Assembly: GCF_023242365.1 (NCBI RefSeq)
Contig: NZ_JALLIX010000044.1
Coordinates: forward strand, 1 to 54,693
Length of the DNA: 54,693 bases
Source: Pseudomonas sp. MWU13-2100
GTDB taxonomy: Bacteria > Pseudomonadota > Gammaproteobacteria > Pseudomonadales > Pseudomonadaceae
Direction of reading: 5' to 3'
A model generated the notes under the pieces. The model was not told the DNA's origin. It was given only the letters and a program-made list of their open reading frames with translations, and did not search any database. Positions 18,538 through 26,837 of this stretch are shown here, piece after piece. The position numbers and the translations under genes are program-made. How positions within the stretch are numbered: the first letter of the stretch is position 1; the number at the start of each line of letters is the position of its first letter.

Positions 18538-19805
18538 CCGTTGAGTCCGACAGCGTCAAACAGCAGGTCGAGGCGGTTTATCGTCAGGAATCGCGGCGGA
18601 TCCTGGCCACCCTGATCCGTTTGCTGGGGGATTTCGACCTGGCCGAGGAGGCTTTGCACGACGCTTTTTTTATCGCCGTCGAGCGCTGGCAGCGTGATGG
18701 CGTGCCGGCCAATCCCCGGGCCTGGCTGGTCTCCACCGGGCGTTTCAAGGCCATTGATGTGTTGCGCCGCCGGGCACGTTTTGCCGCGTCCCATGGGCAG
18801 TTGATTGCCCAGGCCGAAGCGTTGGAGCAAGACGAATGGAACGACGAGGATGTCGAGGATGACCGATTGCGGTTGATCTTTACCTGCTGTCACCCGGCGT
18901 TGTCGGCGGATGCCCAGGTGCCATTGACGTTGCGCGAAGTCTGCGACCTGACCACCGAAGAAATTGCCCGGGCCTTTCTCGCGAGCCCCTCGACCATCGC
19001 CCAGCGCATCGTGCGGGCCAAGACCAAGATTCGTGACGCGAAGATCCCTTATCAGGTGCCTTCCCTGGCGGAGTTACCCGAGCGCTTGGACACGGTGTTG
19101 CGGGTCATTTATCTGGTGTTCAACGAGGGCTACTCAGCGTCCCTCGGCGCCAGCCTGACCCGCGACGACCTGACGGCGGAAGCCATCCGCCTTGGCCGGC
19201 TGTTGCTGGAGTTGCTGCCGGACTCCGAGGTCATGGGCTTGCTGGCGTTGATGTTATTGCATGAGTCGCGACGCCAGGCGCGGGTGTCCGAAAGTGGCGA
19301 ACTGGTGCTGCTCGATGTCCAGGATCGCTCACGTTGGAACCCGGCGCTGATTGCCGAAGGCTGTGGGTTGGTGGAGCGGGCACTGGGTACCGGACGTTTC
19401 GGGCCTTACGGCTTGCAGGCCGCGATCGCCGCTGTGCATGCCGAGTCGGCGACGGCCGCGGACACCGACTGGCGGCAGATCGTCGGTCTTTATGACCTGC
19501 TGCTGCGCGCCGTGCCCTCGGCGGTGATAGAGCTCAATCGGGCGGTGGCGGTGGCGATGTGTGACGGGCCGTTGGCGGGACTTGAGCTGGTGGAGGGCAT
19601 CCTCGCGCGCGGCGAGTTGCTGGACTATCACCTGGCGCATTCGGCGCGGGCGGACTTCTACCGGCGATTGGGCCGAGTGGAGCAGGCGCGCGAGGCTTAC
19701 CAGCGGGCTCTGGCGTTGACGCAGCAGGCGCCGGAGCGGCGTTTTATCGAGCGCCGGTTGGAGGCGTTGAAAGACCTCGAGTGTGGGCCAGGAAGATTGC
19801 GGTGA
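18534..19805 (+). CDS. ECF42-type RNA polymerase sigma factor
   Basis: A 423-residue sigma factor. Regions sigma2 (about residues 10-80, AEEALHDAFFIAVERW, NPRAWLVSTGRFKAIDVLRR) and sigma4 (about 115-175, VCDLTTEEIARAFLASPSTIAQRI) are followed by a roughly 230-residue alpha-helical TPR-like C-terminal extension (GLLALMLLHESRRQAR, YLVFNEGYSAS). That fused extension and the DGPF partner define group ECF42. The start is a TTG at 18534 overlapping the upstream stop (TTGA), so translation is probably coupled. There is no anti-sigma gene nearby, as usual for this group. Confidence 0.88.
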   Translation: MTVESDSVKQQVEAVYRQESRRILATLIRLLGDFDLAEEALHDAFFIAVERWQRDGVPANPRAWLVSTGRFKAIDVLRRRARFAASHGQLIAQAEALEQDEWNDEDVEDDRLRLIFTCCHPALSADAQVPLTLREVCDLTTEEIARAFLASPSTIAQRIVRAKTKIRDAKIPYQVPSLAELPERLDTVLRVIYLVFNEGYSASLGASLTRDDLTAEAIRLGRLLLELLPDSEVMGLLALMLLHESRRQARVSESGELVLLDVQDRSRWNPALIAEGCGLVERALGTGRFGPYGLQAAIAAVHAESATAADTDWRQIVGLYDLLLRAVPSAVIELNRAVAVAMCDGPLAGLELVEGILARGELLDYHLAHSARADFYRRLGRVEQAREAYQRALALTQQAPERRFIERRLEALKDLECGPGRLR

Positions 19806-19818
19806 GTGTGGTAGCGCC

Positions 19819-19847
19819 CTCGCTGGCAAGCCAGCACCCACAAAAGC
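19819..19847. repeat. REP element after the ECF42 gene
   Basis: CTCGCTGGCAAGCCAGCACCC followed by ACAAAAGC: a single Pseudomonas REP half with internal palindrome CTGGCAAGCCAG, between convergent genes. Confidence 0.7.
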
Positions 19848-19851
19848 GCTG

Positions 19852-20706
19852 TTATTCCAGCATCCGGGCCAGCAACCAACTGCCCGCCGGCCCTGGCGGA
19901 CGCAGGCGCGACCAGAGCGCATCCACCGCCACCGGCCTTGGCCAGCCACGGACCGCCAGCGCCACCAACGAAGCGTTGTCGAAGCGCTCCACCAACCAGC
20001 GCGGCAGCGCCGCCCAGCCGAACCCACGCTGGGCCATTTCCAGTAGCATCAGGTAACTCGACGCTGACCAGAAGCGGCCCTGGGCACGACTCTCGTAAGG
20101 ATTGACGATGCTCGCCAGGCGCAGTTCGCGGTGCTGCTGCAGGCTGGCCTGATCGACCCTGGCCTGTTGCGCCAGGGGATGCCCGCAGTGGACGAACAGG
20201 GCAAATTCGGTGCGTTCATCCACGGTGGCGCTGCCCAGGTCCGGCGGGTAGCTGTCCTGCCGTTCGGCAAACGCCACCTGGGCCCGGCCCTGGCGGACCA
20301 ACTCCACCAGGTCGTCGCACTCGGCGATCAGGCACTCCAGCTCGAGGTCCGGGTAGCGGGCTTCGAAGTCGCTCAGGGTGGCCTCGAAACGGTTGGACTG
20401 GTAGGTGTCGGATATCACCACGGTCAGCTTCGCTTCCAGGCCCCCGGCCAATTGGCGGGCACTCATCTCCAGGCGGTTGTTGGCCGCGAGGATGTCCTCG
20501 GCCTTTTGCAGCATGACATGGCCGGCCGCGGTCAGGCCGGGCTTGCGGGTGCTGCGATCGAACAGCTCCAGGCCCAGGTCGATTTCCAGGCTCGCGACGG
20601 CCGCGCTGATGGTCGACTGGCTTTTGCCCAGCTTGCGCGCCGCGGCGGAAAAGGAACCCAGGGTCGCGGCCTGGACAAAGGCTTGGAGCATTTCATTGGA
20701 AGCCAT
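19852..20706 (-). CDS. LysR-family transcriptional regulator
   Basis: A 284-residue LysR-type regulator. The winged helix lies at residues 1-60 (FVQAATLGSFSAAARKLGKSQSTIS) and the effector domain from about 90 on. It is transcribed divergently from a PACE-family efflux pump gene 91 bases away, the usual arrangement for a LysR regulator and its target; in Acinetobacter the related pump AceI has such a regulator. It is slightly shorter than average (about 300). The inducer is unknown. Confidence 0.88.
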   Translation of the reverse strand: MASNEMLQAFVQAATLGSFSAAARKLGKSQSTISAAVASLEIDLGLELFDRSTRKPGLTAAGHVMLQKAEDILAANNRLEMSARQLAGGLEAKLTVVISDTYQSNRFEATLSDFEARYPDLELECLIAECDDLVELVRQGRAQVAFAERQDSYPPDLGSATVDERTEFALFVHCGHPLAQQARVDQASLQQHRELRLASIVNPYESRAQGRFWSASSYLMLLEMAQRGFGWAALPRWLVERFDNASLVALAVRGWPRPVAVDALWSRLRPPGPAGSWLLARMLE

Positions 20707-20720
20707 GAACTATCGCTTTT

Positions 20721-20736
20721 GTCGATGGTAATCGAC
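20721..20736. promoter_or_regulatory. Inverted repeat in the LysR/PACE intergenic region
   Basis: GTCGAT-GGTA-ATCGAC, a perfect 6-4-6 inverted repeat. It is 15 bases from the LysR start and 62 from the pump start, a good candidate for the LysR recognition site. Confidence 0.55.
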
Positions 20737-20797
20737 TTTTAGTATCTGTCCGGGTGGCGATAATGACAACCCTCAGATATCAATGGAGGCGTCCATC

Positions 20798-21229
20798 ATG
20801 ACCCCCGGCAAGTCTTTTACCGAACGTGTTTTGCAAGCCATCGGCTTCGAGGTATTCGCGGTGCTGCTGTGTACGCCGCTGTTTGCCTGGGTGATGAGCA
20901 AACCGCTGTTGGAGATGGGCGTGGTGACGGTCGCCAACTGTTTTATCGCCCTGGGTTGGAACGTTCTGTTCAACGGGATGTTCGACCGGATGCGTGAGCG
21001 CTTTGCCCTGGTGCAGAACGTCTGGACGCGCCTGCTCCATGCCTTGCTGTTCGAAGGCGGCCTGGTGGCGGTGAGCGTGCCGCTGGTGGCCTGGTGGCTG
21101 GATCTCAGCCTGTTGACGGCGCTGCTGCTGGATATTGGCGTGCTGCTGTTTTTCCTGCCCTATACCTACCTGTATCACTGGGCCTACGACGCAATACGCG
21201 AACGTCTATTGCTGCGCATCCCCCTGTAG
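20798..21229 (+). CDS. PACE-family multidrug/biocide efflux transporter
   Basis: Small inner-membrane proton-driven exporter of the proteobacterial antimicrobial compound efflux family (two bacterial transmembrane pair domains). The 143-residue product has four membrane spans and repeat motifs RVLQAIGFEVFAVLLCTPLF and NVWTRLLHALLFEGGLVAV, with WNVLFNGMFDRM after the second helix. GGAGG at 20785-20789 sets the start at 20798 rather than the ATG at 20783. It is divergent from its probable LysR regulator. The substrate (chlorhexidine-like cations or polyamines) is not visible in the sequence. Confidence 0.88.
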   Translation: MTPGKSFTERVLQAIGFEVFAVLLCTPLFAWVMSKPLLEMGVVTVANCFIALGWNVLFNGMFDRMRERFALVQNVWTRLLHALLFEGGLVAVSVPLVAWWLDLSLLTALLLDIGVLLFFLPYTYLYHWAYDAIRERLLLRIPL

Positions 21230-21262
21230 GAGCAGCCGGTCGACGCTCGATTGCTCGCGAAC
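21222..21262. repeat. Degenerate REP-like element
   Basis: CCCCTGTAGGAGCAGCCGGT continuing into GCTCGCGAAC: resembles the CTGTAGGAGCGAGC...GCTCGCGAA repeat common in Pseudomonas, but the stem is broken. Confidence 0.4.
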
Positions 21263-21306
21263 CGCCGAAGGCCGCCATGCACATTGTCTCGAGACCCCCA
21301 ACCGCA

Positions 21307-22215
21307 TCAAGCAGCACTCAACCCAATAATAAAATCCAGAAACGCCCTGACCTTGGCCGGCGGCAGATGCCGGGACGGATAAAGGGCATACAACGGAAAG
21401 CGCTCATCCGGCCAATCGGGAAACAGCTCCACCAGCCGACCCGCGTCCAAGGCCGGACGTACCCCCAGGTCAAGCACCTGGGCGATGGCATGGCCGCTTT
21501 CACACAGGCTGTGCAGGGTGCCGACATCGTTGAGCACCAGCCGCGCGTTATTGCGCACATCCACCCGCCGGCCGGCACGGTGAAACTCCCAGGGGAAGGG
21601 CCGCCCGGTTTCCGGGTCGCGGAAGGACACGCAGACATGCCGTTCATCCTCCATGTCCAGCGGTGTCAGAGGTCGCCCGTGGCGTTTCAGGTAGGCCGGC
21701 GCCGCGCAGGTCAGCACCCGCACGTCCAGCAGCTTGCGCGCCACCAGGGAAGAATTGGCCGGGTGGCCGAAGCGTACGGCCAGGTCGAAACCGTCGGCCA
21801 CCACGTCGCCCAGTTGGTCGCGGGTATAGAGCTCCAGGTGCAACAGCGGATGGCGGCTCATGAACTCGCCCAGGGCGGGGCCGAGGATCAGGCGGGAAAA
21901 GTACGGATCGATATTGACCCGCAACCGCCCGCGTACCTGGCTGGCGCTACCGCTGGCGGCATAGGCCGCTTCTTCGAGACCGGCCAGCAACGGGGTGACT
22001 TCCTCGTACAAGCGACGGCCTTCGTCGGTCAGCTTGAGCGAACGGGTGGTGCGGTCGAACAGCCGGATGCCCAGGCGTTTCTCCAGCCGGGCGATGGCCC
22101 GGCTGACGCCGGAGGCGGTCATGTCGAGGGCTTCGGCGGCCTTGACGAAGCTGCCGCCGTCCACCACCGCGTTGAGTACGCCAAGGCCGCTGGCGAGGTT
22201 GGAGTCGAAGCTCAT
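21307..22215 (-). CDS. LysR-family transcriptional regulator
   Basis: A 302-residue LysR-type regulator with helix-turn-helix at about residues 19-40 (GGSFVKAAEALDMTASGVSRA) and the CrgA-like effector domain (VNIDPYFSRLILGPALGEFM, DLAVRFGHPANSSLVARKL). It is divergent from an NmrA-family oxidoreductase gene, 111 bases apart. The target is inferred from position only. Confidence 0.9.
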   Translation of the reverse strand: MSFDSNLASGLGVLNAVVDGGSFVKAAEALDMTASGVSRAIARLEKRLGIRLFDRTTRSLKLTDEGRRLYEEVTPLLAGLEEAAYAASGSASQVRGRLRVNIDPYFSRLILGPALGEFMSRHPLLHLELYTRDQLGDVVADGFDLAVRFGHPANSSLVARKLLDVRVLTCAAPAYLKRHGRPLTPLDMEDERHVCVSFRDPETGRPFPWEFHRAGRRVDVRNNARLVLNDVGTLHSLCESGHAIAQVLDLGVRPALDAGRLVELFPDWPDERFPLYALYPSRHLPPAKVRAFLDFIIGLSAA

Positions 22216-22326
22216 TACTGATTACCAGTCAGTTATTCAATGACATCCATGCTATCGGAGAATCTCGATACGCGGCGGAGAATTCCTCCATCGCGACAGA
22301 GGTCGCCGCTTCCTGGAGGAATTTGC

Positions 22327-23193
22327 ATGTACGCAGTCATGGGTATTACCGGACAAGTGGGCGGTGCCGTCGCCCGTACGCTGCTCAGCGCCGGGCAATC
22401 GGTACGCGCCGTGGTGCGCAGCGCCGAGAAAGGTGCGCCGTGGGCCGGACAAGGCTGCCAGTTGGCCCTGGCCGATGTGGATGACGGGCAGGCACTGGCG
22501 CAGGCGTTCAGCGGTGTCGAGGGGGTGTTTATCATGATGCCGTCGAACTTCGATCCGACGCCGGGCTTTCCTGAAGCCCGCCAAGTGGTGGAAACCCTGC
22601 GCGCGGCGCTGGAACAGGCGCGGCCGGCGAAGGTGGTGTGTTTGTCGACCATCGGTGCCCAGGCGACCCAGCCGAATCTGTTGAACCAGTTGCAGTTGTT
22701 GGAACAGGGTCTGAGCACGCTGGATCTGCCGGTCACCTTCCTGCGTCCGGGCTGGTTTATGGAGAATGCCCTGTGGGATGTGGCGGCGGCGGTGGAGACG
22801 GGAGTGATCCCGAGCTTTCTGCAACCGCTGGACAAGCCGGTGCCGATGATCGCCACGGCGGATGTCGGACGCTTGGCCGCGCAGTTGCTGCAGGAATCCT
22901 GGAGTGGCAAGCGGGTGGTTGAACTGGAAGGACCGGAGCGAGTGACGCCCGAGCAGATTGCCGCCGGTTTTGCCGAGTGGCTGGGCAAGCCGGTGCGTAT
23001 GGAAGTGGTGGCACGTGATACCTGGGAGGATCTGTTCACGTCCCAGGGGATGAATAACCCGCTGCCGCGCATGCAGATGATCGACGGTTTCAACGAAGGC
23101 TGGATCGAGTTCGCCGGAACGCCGCGCAAGGGCGAGGTGCCGTTGCGCAGCGTGCTGAAGGATTTGTTGATCCGCAGTGGCGTGTCCGGCTGA
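22327..23193 (+). CDS. NmrA-family NAD(P)-binding protein
   Basis: Atypical short-chain dehydrogenase of the NmrA / quinone-reductase-2 group. The 288-residue product begins MYAVMGITGQVGGAVARTLL with the GxxGxxG cofactor loop (residues 7-13) and has FLRPGWFMENAL near residue 138. Members act as NAD(P)H-sensing regulators or as reductases; sequence alone does not decide. GGAGGA at 22315-22320 fixes the ATG at 22327. Divergent from the LysR regulator. Confidence 0.85.
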   Translation: MYAVMGITGQVGGAVARTLLSAGQSVRAVVRSAEKGAPWAGQGCQLALADVDDGQALAQAFSGVEGVFIMMPSNFDPTPGFPEARQVVETLRAALEQARPAKVVCLSTIGAQATQPNLLNQLQLLEQGLSTLDLPVTFLRPGWFMENALWDVAAAVETGVIPSFLQPLDKPVPMIATADVGRLAAQLLQESWSGKRVVELEGPERVTPEQIAAGFAEWLGKPVRMEVVARDTWEDLFTSQGMNNPLPRMQMIDGFNEGWIEFAGTPRKGEVPLRSVLKDLLIRSGVSG

Positions 23194-23199
23194 CGGGCC

Positions 23200-23293
23200 C
23201 CATCGCTGGCAAGCCGGCTCCCACAGGTTTTTGCGCACGACGATAGTGTTGTGGCGGAACCGGGATTTGTGGGAGCCGGCTTGCTGGCGATGG
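23200..23293. repeat. Paired REP (BIME-like) between convergent genes
   Basis: Left half CCATCGCTGGCAAGCCGGCT plus CCCACA (23200-23225); right half is its near-perfect inverse at 23268-23293. The two differ only at two central bases. It can form a long hairpin and probably insulates the NmrA and SDR transcripts. Confidence 0.85.
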
Positions 23294-23316
23294 CGTCAGA
23301 CCAGGCACCGCCGCAT

Positions 23317-24075
23317 TTACAGGAACATCCCGCCCGAAGCCTCGATCCGCTGCCCGGTGATCCACTGGCCACCATCACTCAGCAACAATGCAATGGCGCC
23401 ACCGATATCGTCCGGCAAGCCGGCACGGCCCAGCGCGGTGTTGGCCGCGACATAGGCATTCAGGTCTTTGTTGTCGCGCACGCTACCGCCGCCGAAATCG
23501 GTCTCGATGGCGCCCGGGGCCAGGCAGTTGACGCTGATTCCACGGGCACCCAACTCCTTGGCCTGGTAACGGGTCAAGGTCTCCATCGCACCTTTCATCG
23601 CCGCATAAGTGGCATAACCCGGCAGGCTGAAGCGTGCCAGGCCGCTGGAAATATTGACGATGCGCCCACCGTCGGCGAGCAGTGGCAAGAGTTTCTGGGT
23701 CAGGAAGAACGGCCCTTTGAAGTGCACGTTGAGCAACTGGTCGAACTGCTCTTCAGTGGTCTCGGCGAACAGCGCGTGCACGCCGACCCCGGCATTGTTC
23801 ACCAGGAAATCAAACTGCTCACGACCGAAGACCCTGGCCAATACCTTGGCAACGCCCTCGCTGAAGGCCTTGAAGCTGTCGATCAGGCTGACATCCAGTT
23901 GCAGCATGGCGGCGCGACCACCGAGTTTTTCGATCTCCGCCGCCACTGCCCGGGCGTCGTCGGCGCGGCTGTTGTAGGTGCCAATGATGTCGATGCCTTG
24001 GGCGGCCAGGTGCAGCGCGGCGCTTTTGCCAAGGCCGCGACTGGCACCGGTGATCAGGGCGATTTTACGAGTCAT
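23317..24075 (-). CDS. Short-chain dehydrogenase/reductase (SDR)
   Basis: NAD(P)-dependent oxidoreductase with a classical SDR fold, 252 residues. It has TGASRGLG (9-16) for the cofactor, NNAGVG (about 94-99), a catalytic Ser in NISSGLARF, YAAMK as the YxxxK motif, and the C-terminal GQRIEASGGMFL. The ATG at 24075 follows GAGGAAC on this strand; the longer open frame crosses the promoter. It is divergent from a LysR regulator gene 119 bases away. The substrate is unknown. Confidence 0.9.
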   Translation of the reverse strand: MTRKIALITGASRGLGKSAALHLAAQGIDIIGTYNSRADDARAVAAEIEKLGGRAAMLQLDVSLIDSFKAFSEGVAKVLARVFGREQFDFLVNNAGVGVHALFAETTEEQFDQLLNVHFKGPFFLTQKLLPLLADGGRIVNISSGLARFSLPGYATYAAMKGAMETLTRYQAKELGARGISVNCLAPGAIETDFGGGSVRDNKDLNAYVAANTALGRAGLPDDIGGAIALLLSDGGQWITGQRIEASGGMFL

Positions 24076-24142
24076 GTCGTGTTCCTCAAGGAGTGGATAA
24101 CGCTGAGGAAAGTGTATTTGTCCGTCAGTGAATGGATAAACA

Positions 24143-24154
24143 CCGATAAATCGG
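24143..24154. promoter_or_regulatory. Inverted repeat in the SDR/LysR intergenic region
   Basis: CCGAT-AA-ATCGG, a perfect 12-bp palindrome midway between the divergent starts; a candidate regulator site. Confidence 0.4.
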
Positions 24155-24194
24155 AAACACTGATCGTCTGTTCCGAACAATGGGGGGCGCTGTC

Positions 24195-25100
24195 ATGAAC
24201 AAGCTGGACTTGCTGCGGACCTTTATCCGGGTCACCGAACTGTCGAGTTTTACCCTCGCGGGAGAAAGTCTCGGGCTGCCCAAGTCCAGCGTGTCCGGGC
24301 ATGTCCAGGCGCTGGAGGAACTGTTGGGCACGCGCCTGTTGCAACGTACCACGCGCAAGGTCCAGGCGACCCAGGACGGGCTGGTGCTGTATGAACGCAG
24401 CAAGGACCTGCTGGCGCAGATGGATGAATTGCAGGGCTTGTTCCGCCAGGATGCGGCCTTGCTGGCCGGGCGTATTCGTTTCGATATGCCCAGCGTCATG
24501 GCCCGTCGCGTGATCATGCCGCGCCTGCCGGAATTCATGGCGCTGCATCCGCGCATCGACCTGGAAATCAGCAGTACCGACCGCCGCGTCGACCTGGTGG
24601 GCGAGGGGTTCGACTGTGTGCTGCGGGTCGGTGCGCAGCCCGATCAGTCGGTGGTGGCGCGGCACATGTGCGAGCTGCCGATGGCCAACTGTGCCAGTCC
24701 CGCCTACCTGCGGCGTTTTGGTCGGCCGGAGTCCGTCGCCGACCTGGCCGGGCATCGGCTGATCCACTATGTCGGGATGCTGGGGGCGCGCTCCCCAGGG
24801 TTCGAGTACCTGCAAAACGGCAAGTTGCAGCAGGTGCCGATGGCCGGCAGTGTCACGGTGAACAGCACCGATTGCTACGAGTCGGCGTGCCTGGGCGGGT
24901 TCGGTTTGATCCAGGCGCCGTACCATGGCGTACGCAAGCATCTGGACAGTGGTGCGCTGGTGGCGGTATTGCCCGACGCTCTGCCGGCGCCGCTGGAGGT
25001 GTCGTTGCTGTATGCCCAGCAACGCCATCTGCCCCGGCGGGTGCGGGTGTTCATGGACTGGTTGGGGCAGGTACTGCAGGAGGAGTTGGGCGAGTCTTGA
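24195..25100 (+). CDS. LysR-family transcriptional regulator
   Basis: A 301-residue LysR-type regulator: DLLRTFIRVTELSSFTLAGE and LGLPKSSVSGHVQALEELLG form the helix-turn-helix, and the effector domain carries DLVGEGFDCVLRVGAQPDQS as in CrgA-like members. The ATG at 24195 is preceded by a G-run (24182-24186). Probably controls the divergent SDR gene. Confidence 0.9.
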   Translation: MNKLDLLRTFIRVTELSSFTLAGESLGLPKSSVSGHVQALEELLGTRLLQRTTRKVQATQDGLVLYERSKDLLAQMDELQGLFRQDAALLAGRIRFDMPSVMARRVIMPRLPEFMALHPRIDLEISSTDRRVDLVGEGFDCVLRVGAQPDQSVVARHMCELPMANCASPAYLRRFGRPESVADLAGHRLIHYVGMLGARSPGFEYLQNGKLQQVPMAGSVTVNSTDCYESACLGGFGLIQAPYHGVRKHLDSGALVAVLPDALPAPLEVSLLYAQQRHLPRRVRVFMDWLGQVLQEELGES

Positions 25101-25146
25101 AGATGAGCGCGTGCCCGGGGGCATGCGCTCATCGAGGGGGCGGGAG

Positions 25147-26766
25147 TTAGAAAATCTGCGTGAACAACCAGTACAGGCTGCCGGACAACAGGATCGCCGC
25201 CGGCAGGGTCAGGACCCAGGCCATCACCAGGTTGCGGATGGTGCGCAGCTGCAAGCCGCCACCATTGGCGACCATGGCCCCGGCCACGCCCGAGGACAGG
25301 ACATGGGTGGTGGACACTGGCAAACCGTACATGTCGGCCGCGGCGATGGTCAGCATGGCGACCGTTTCCGCCGAGGCGCCCTGGGCGTAGGTCAGGTGGG
25401 TCTTGCCGATCTTCTCGCCGACGGTGACCACGATGCGTTTCCAGCCGACCATGGTGCCCAGGCCCAGGGCAATGGCCACGGCAATTTTCACCCACAACGG
25501 AATGAAGCGCGTGGCGCCGTCGATCTGTTGCTTGAACAGCTGCAGCTTGGCCTGGGTATCGGCGTCGAAGTTGCCGAACTTGTCCTTGTCCATCAGGCGA
25601 ATGGTTTCACTGCTCAGATACATGTCGTTGCGCACGTTGCCCATGGCTTCGGCCGGGACCTTGGCCAGCGAGCCATAACTCTTGACCTCGGTACCGATAT
25701 TGCCGGCCAGGGCGGCCAGCGCCGGGATCAGTTCCGGTGTCGGCTGTTTGCTGCGCACATACACCGAGAGTGTCTGGCGCGGGTCGGCGGGGGCCGGCTG
25801 CGGTGCGTTGCGGACCAGCGCCTGCTGGGTAACTTCGGCGATCGCGGCGAATTGCAGTGCCTGGTCGGCCGGCATGGTGCGGTTCAACGCGTAGGCCATC
25901 GGCAGGGTGCCGACCAGGATCAGCATGATCAGACCCATGCCTTTTTGCCCGTCGTTGGAGCCGTGGGCGAAGGACACGCCGGTGCAGGTCAGGATCAGCA
26001 GGCCGCGAATCCACCACGGTGGCGGTGTATTGCCTTTGGGAGCCTTGTACAGCTGGCGGTTCTTCACCAACAGGCGCAGGGCCAGTAACAGCAGCGCGGC
26101 GCAGAAGAAACCTACCAGCGGCGACACCAGCAGCGCGTAACCGATCTTGGTCGCCTGGCTCCAGTCCACGCCGCTGGTGCCGTCGCGCCCATGCATCAGT
26201 GCGTTGGCCACGCCGACGCCGATGATCGAGCCGATCAGGGTGTGCGAGGAGGAGGCCGGCAGGCCCAGCCACCAGGTGCCGAGGTTCCACAGGATGGCTG
26301 CGATCAGCAGGGCGAAGATCATCGCGAAGCCGGCCGAGGAGCCGACTTGCAGGATCAGTTCCACCGGCAGCAGGGCGATGATGCCGAAGGCTACCGCGCC
26401 ACTGGAGAGCAGCACGCCGAGGAAGTTGAAGCAGCCGGACCAGACCACCGCGAAATGCGGCGGCAGGGAATGGGTGTAGATCACCGTGGCCACGGCGTTG
26501 GCGGTGTCGTGGAAACCGTTGACGAACTCGAAGCCCAGGGCGATCAGCAGCGCCACGCCGAGCAACAGGAACGGCGTCCAGGTGGTGACCACGCTGCCGA
26601 AGTCGTGCATGTCATGCATCAGGCTGTAGGCGGTGAACAGCAGCGCCATGGGCAGCACCGCGAAAAAGATCAGGGTGTTGACGAAGCGCGAGCGGGGAGT
26701 ACTTTCAAACTGGGGCTTGCCTGCGTCCTGAGCGGGCGAGGCATTAGTCAATGACGGGGTAGCCAT
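25147..26766 (-). CDS. Inorganic phosphate transporter (PiT family)
   Basis: Inner-membrane, proton- or sodium-coupled low-affinity phosphate importer. The 539-residue product has the duplicated PiT signature: FEFVNGFHDTANAVATVIYT near residue 80 and SFAHGSNDGQKGMGLIMLI near residue 260, separated by membrane spans, with a long hydrophilic loop at about 300-420 and further spans at the end (GLPVSTTHVLSSGVAGAMVA). No phoU-like gene is adjacent, unlike many pit operons; a CorA-like gene lies upstream on the same strand. Confidence 0.93.
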   Translation of the reverse strand: MATPSLTNASPAQDAGKPQFESTPRSRFVNTLIFFAVLPMALLFTAYSLMHDMHDFGSVVTTWTPFLLLGVALLIALGFEFVNGFHDTANAVATVIYTHSLPPHFAVVWSGCFNFLGVLLSSGAVAFGIIALLPVELILQVGSSAGFAMIFALLIAAILWNLGTWWLGLPASSSHTLIGSIIGVGVANALMHGRDGTSGVDWSQATKIGYALLVSPLVGFFCAALLLLALRLLVKNRQLYKAPKGNTPPPWWIRGLLILTCTGVSFAHGSNDGQKGMGLIMLILVGTLPMAYALNRTMPADQALQFAAIAEVTQQALVRNAPQPAPADPRQTLSVYVRSKQPTPELIPALAALAGNIGTEVKSYGSLAKVPAEAMGNVRNDMYLSSETIRLMDKDKFGNFDADTQAKLQLFKQQIDGATRFIPLWVKIAVAIALGLGTMVGWKRIVVTVGEKIGKTHLTYAQGASAETVAMLTIAAADMYGLPVSTTHVLSSGVAGAMVANGGGLQLRTIRNLVMAWVLTLPAAILLSGSLYWLFTQIF

Positions 26767-26837
26767 GCCGGAAATCCTTTTTGAGAACGGATGCCAGTCA
26801 TGATCGTTTCAAAATGTTACAGGTTGACTGCGCCAGA

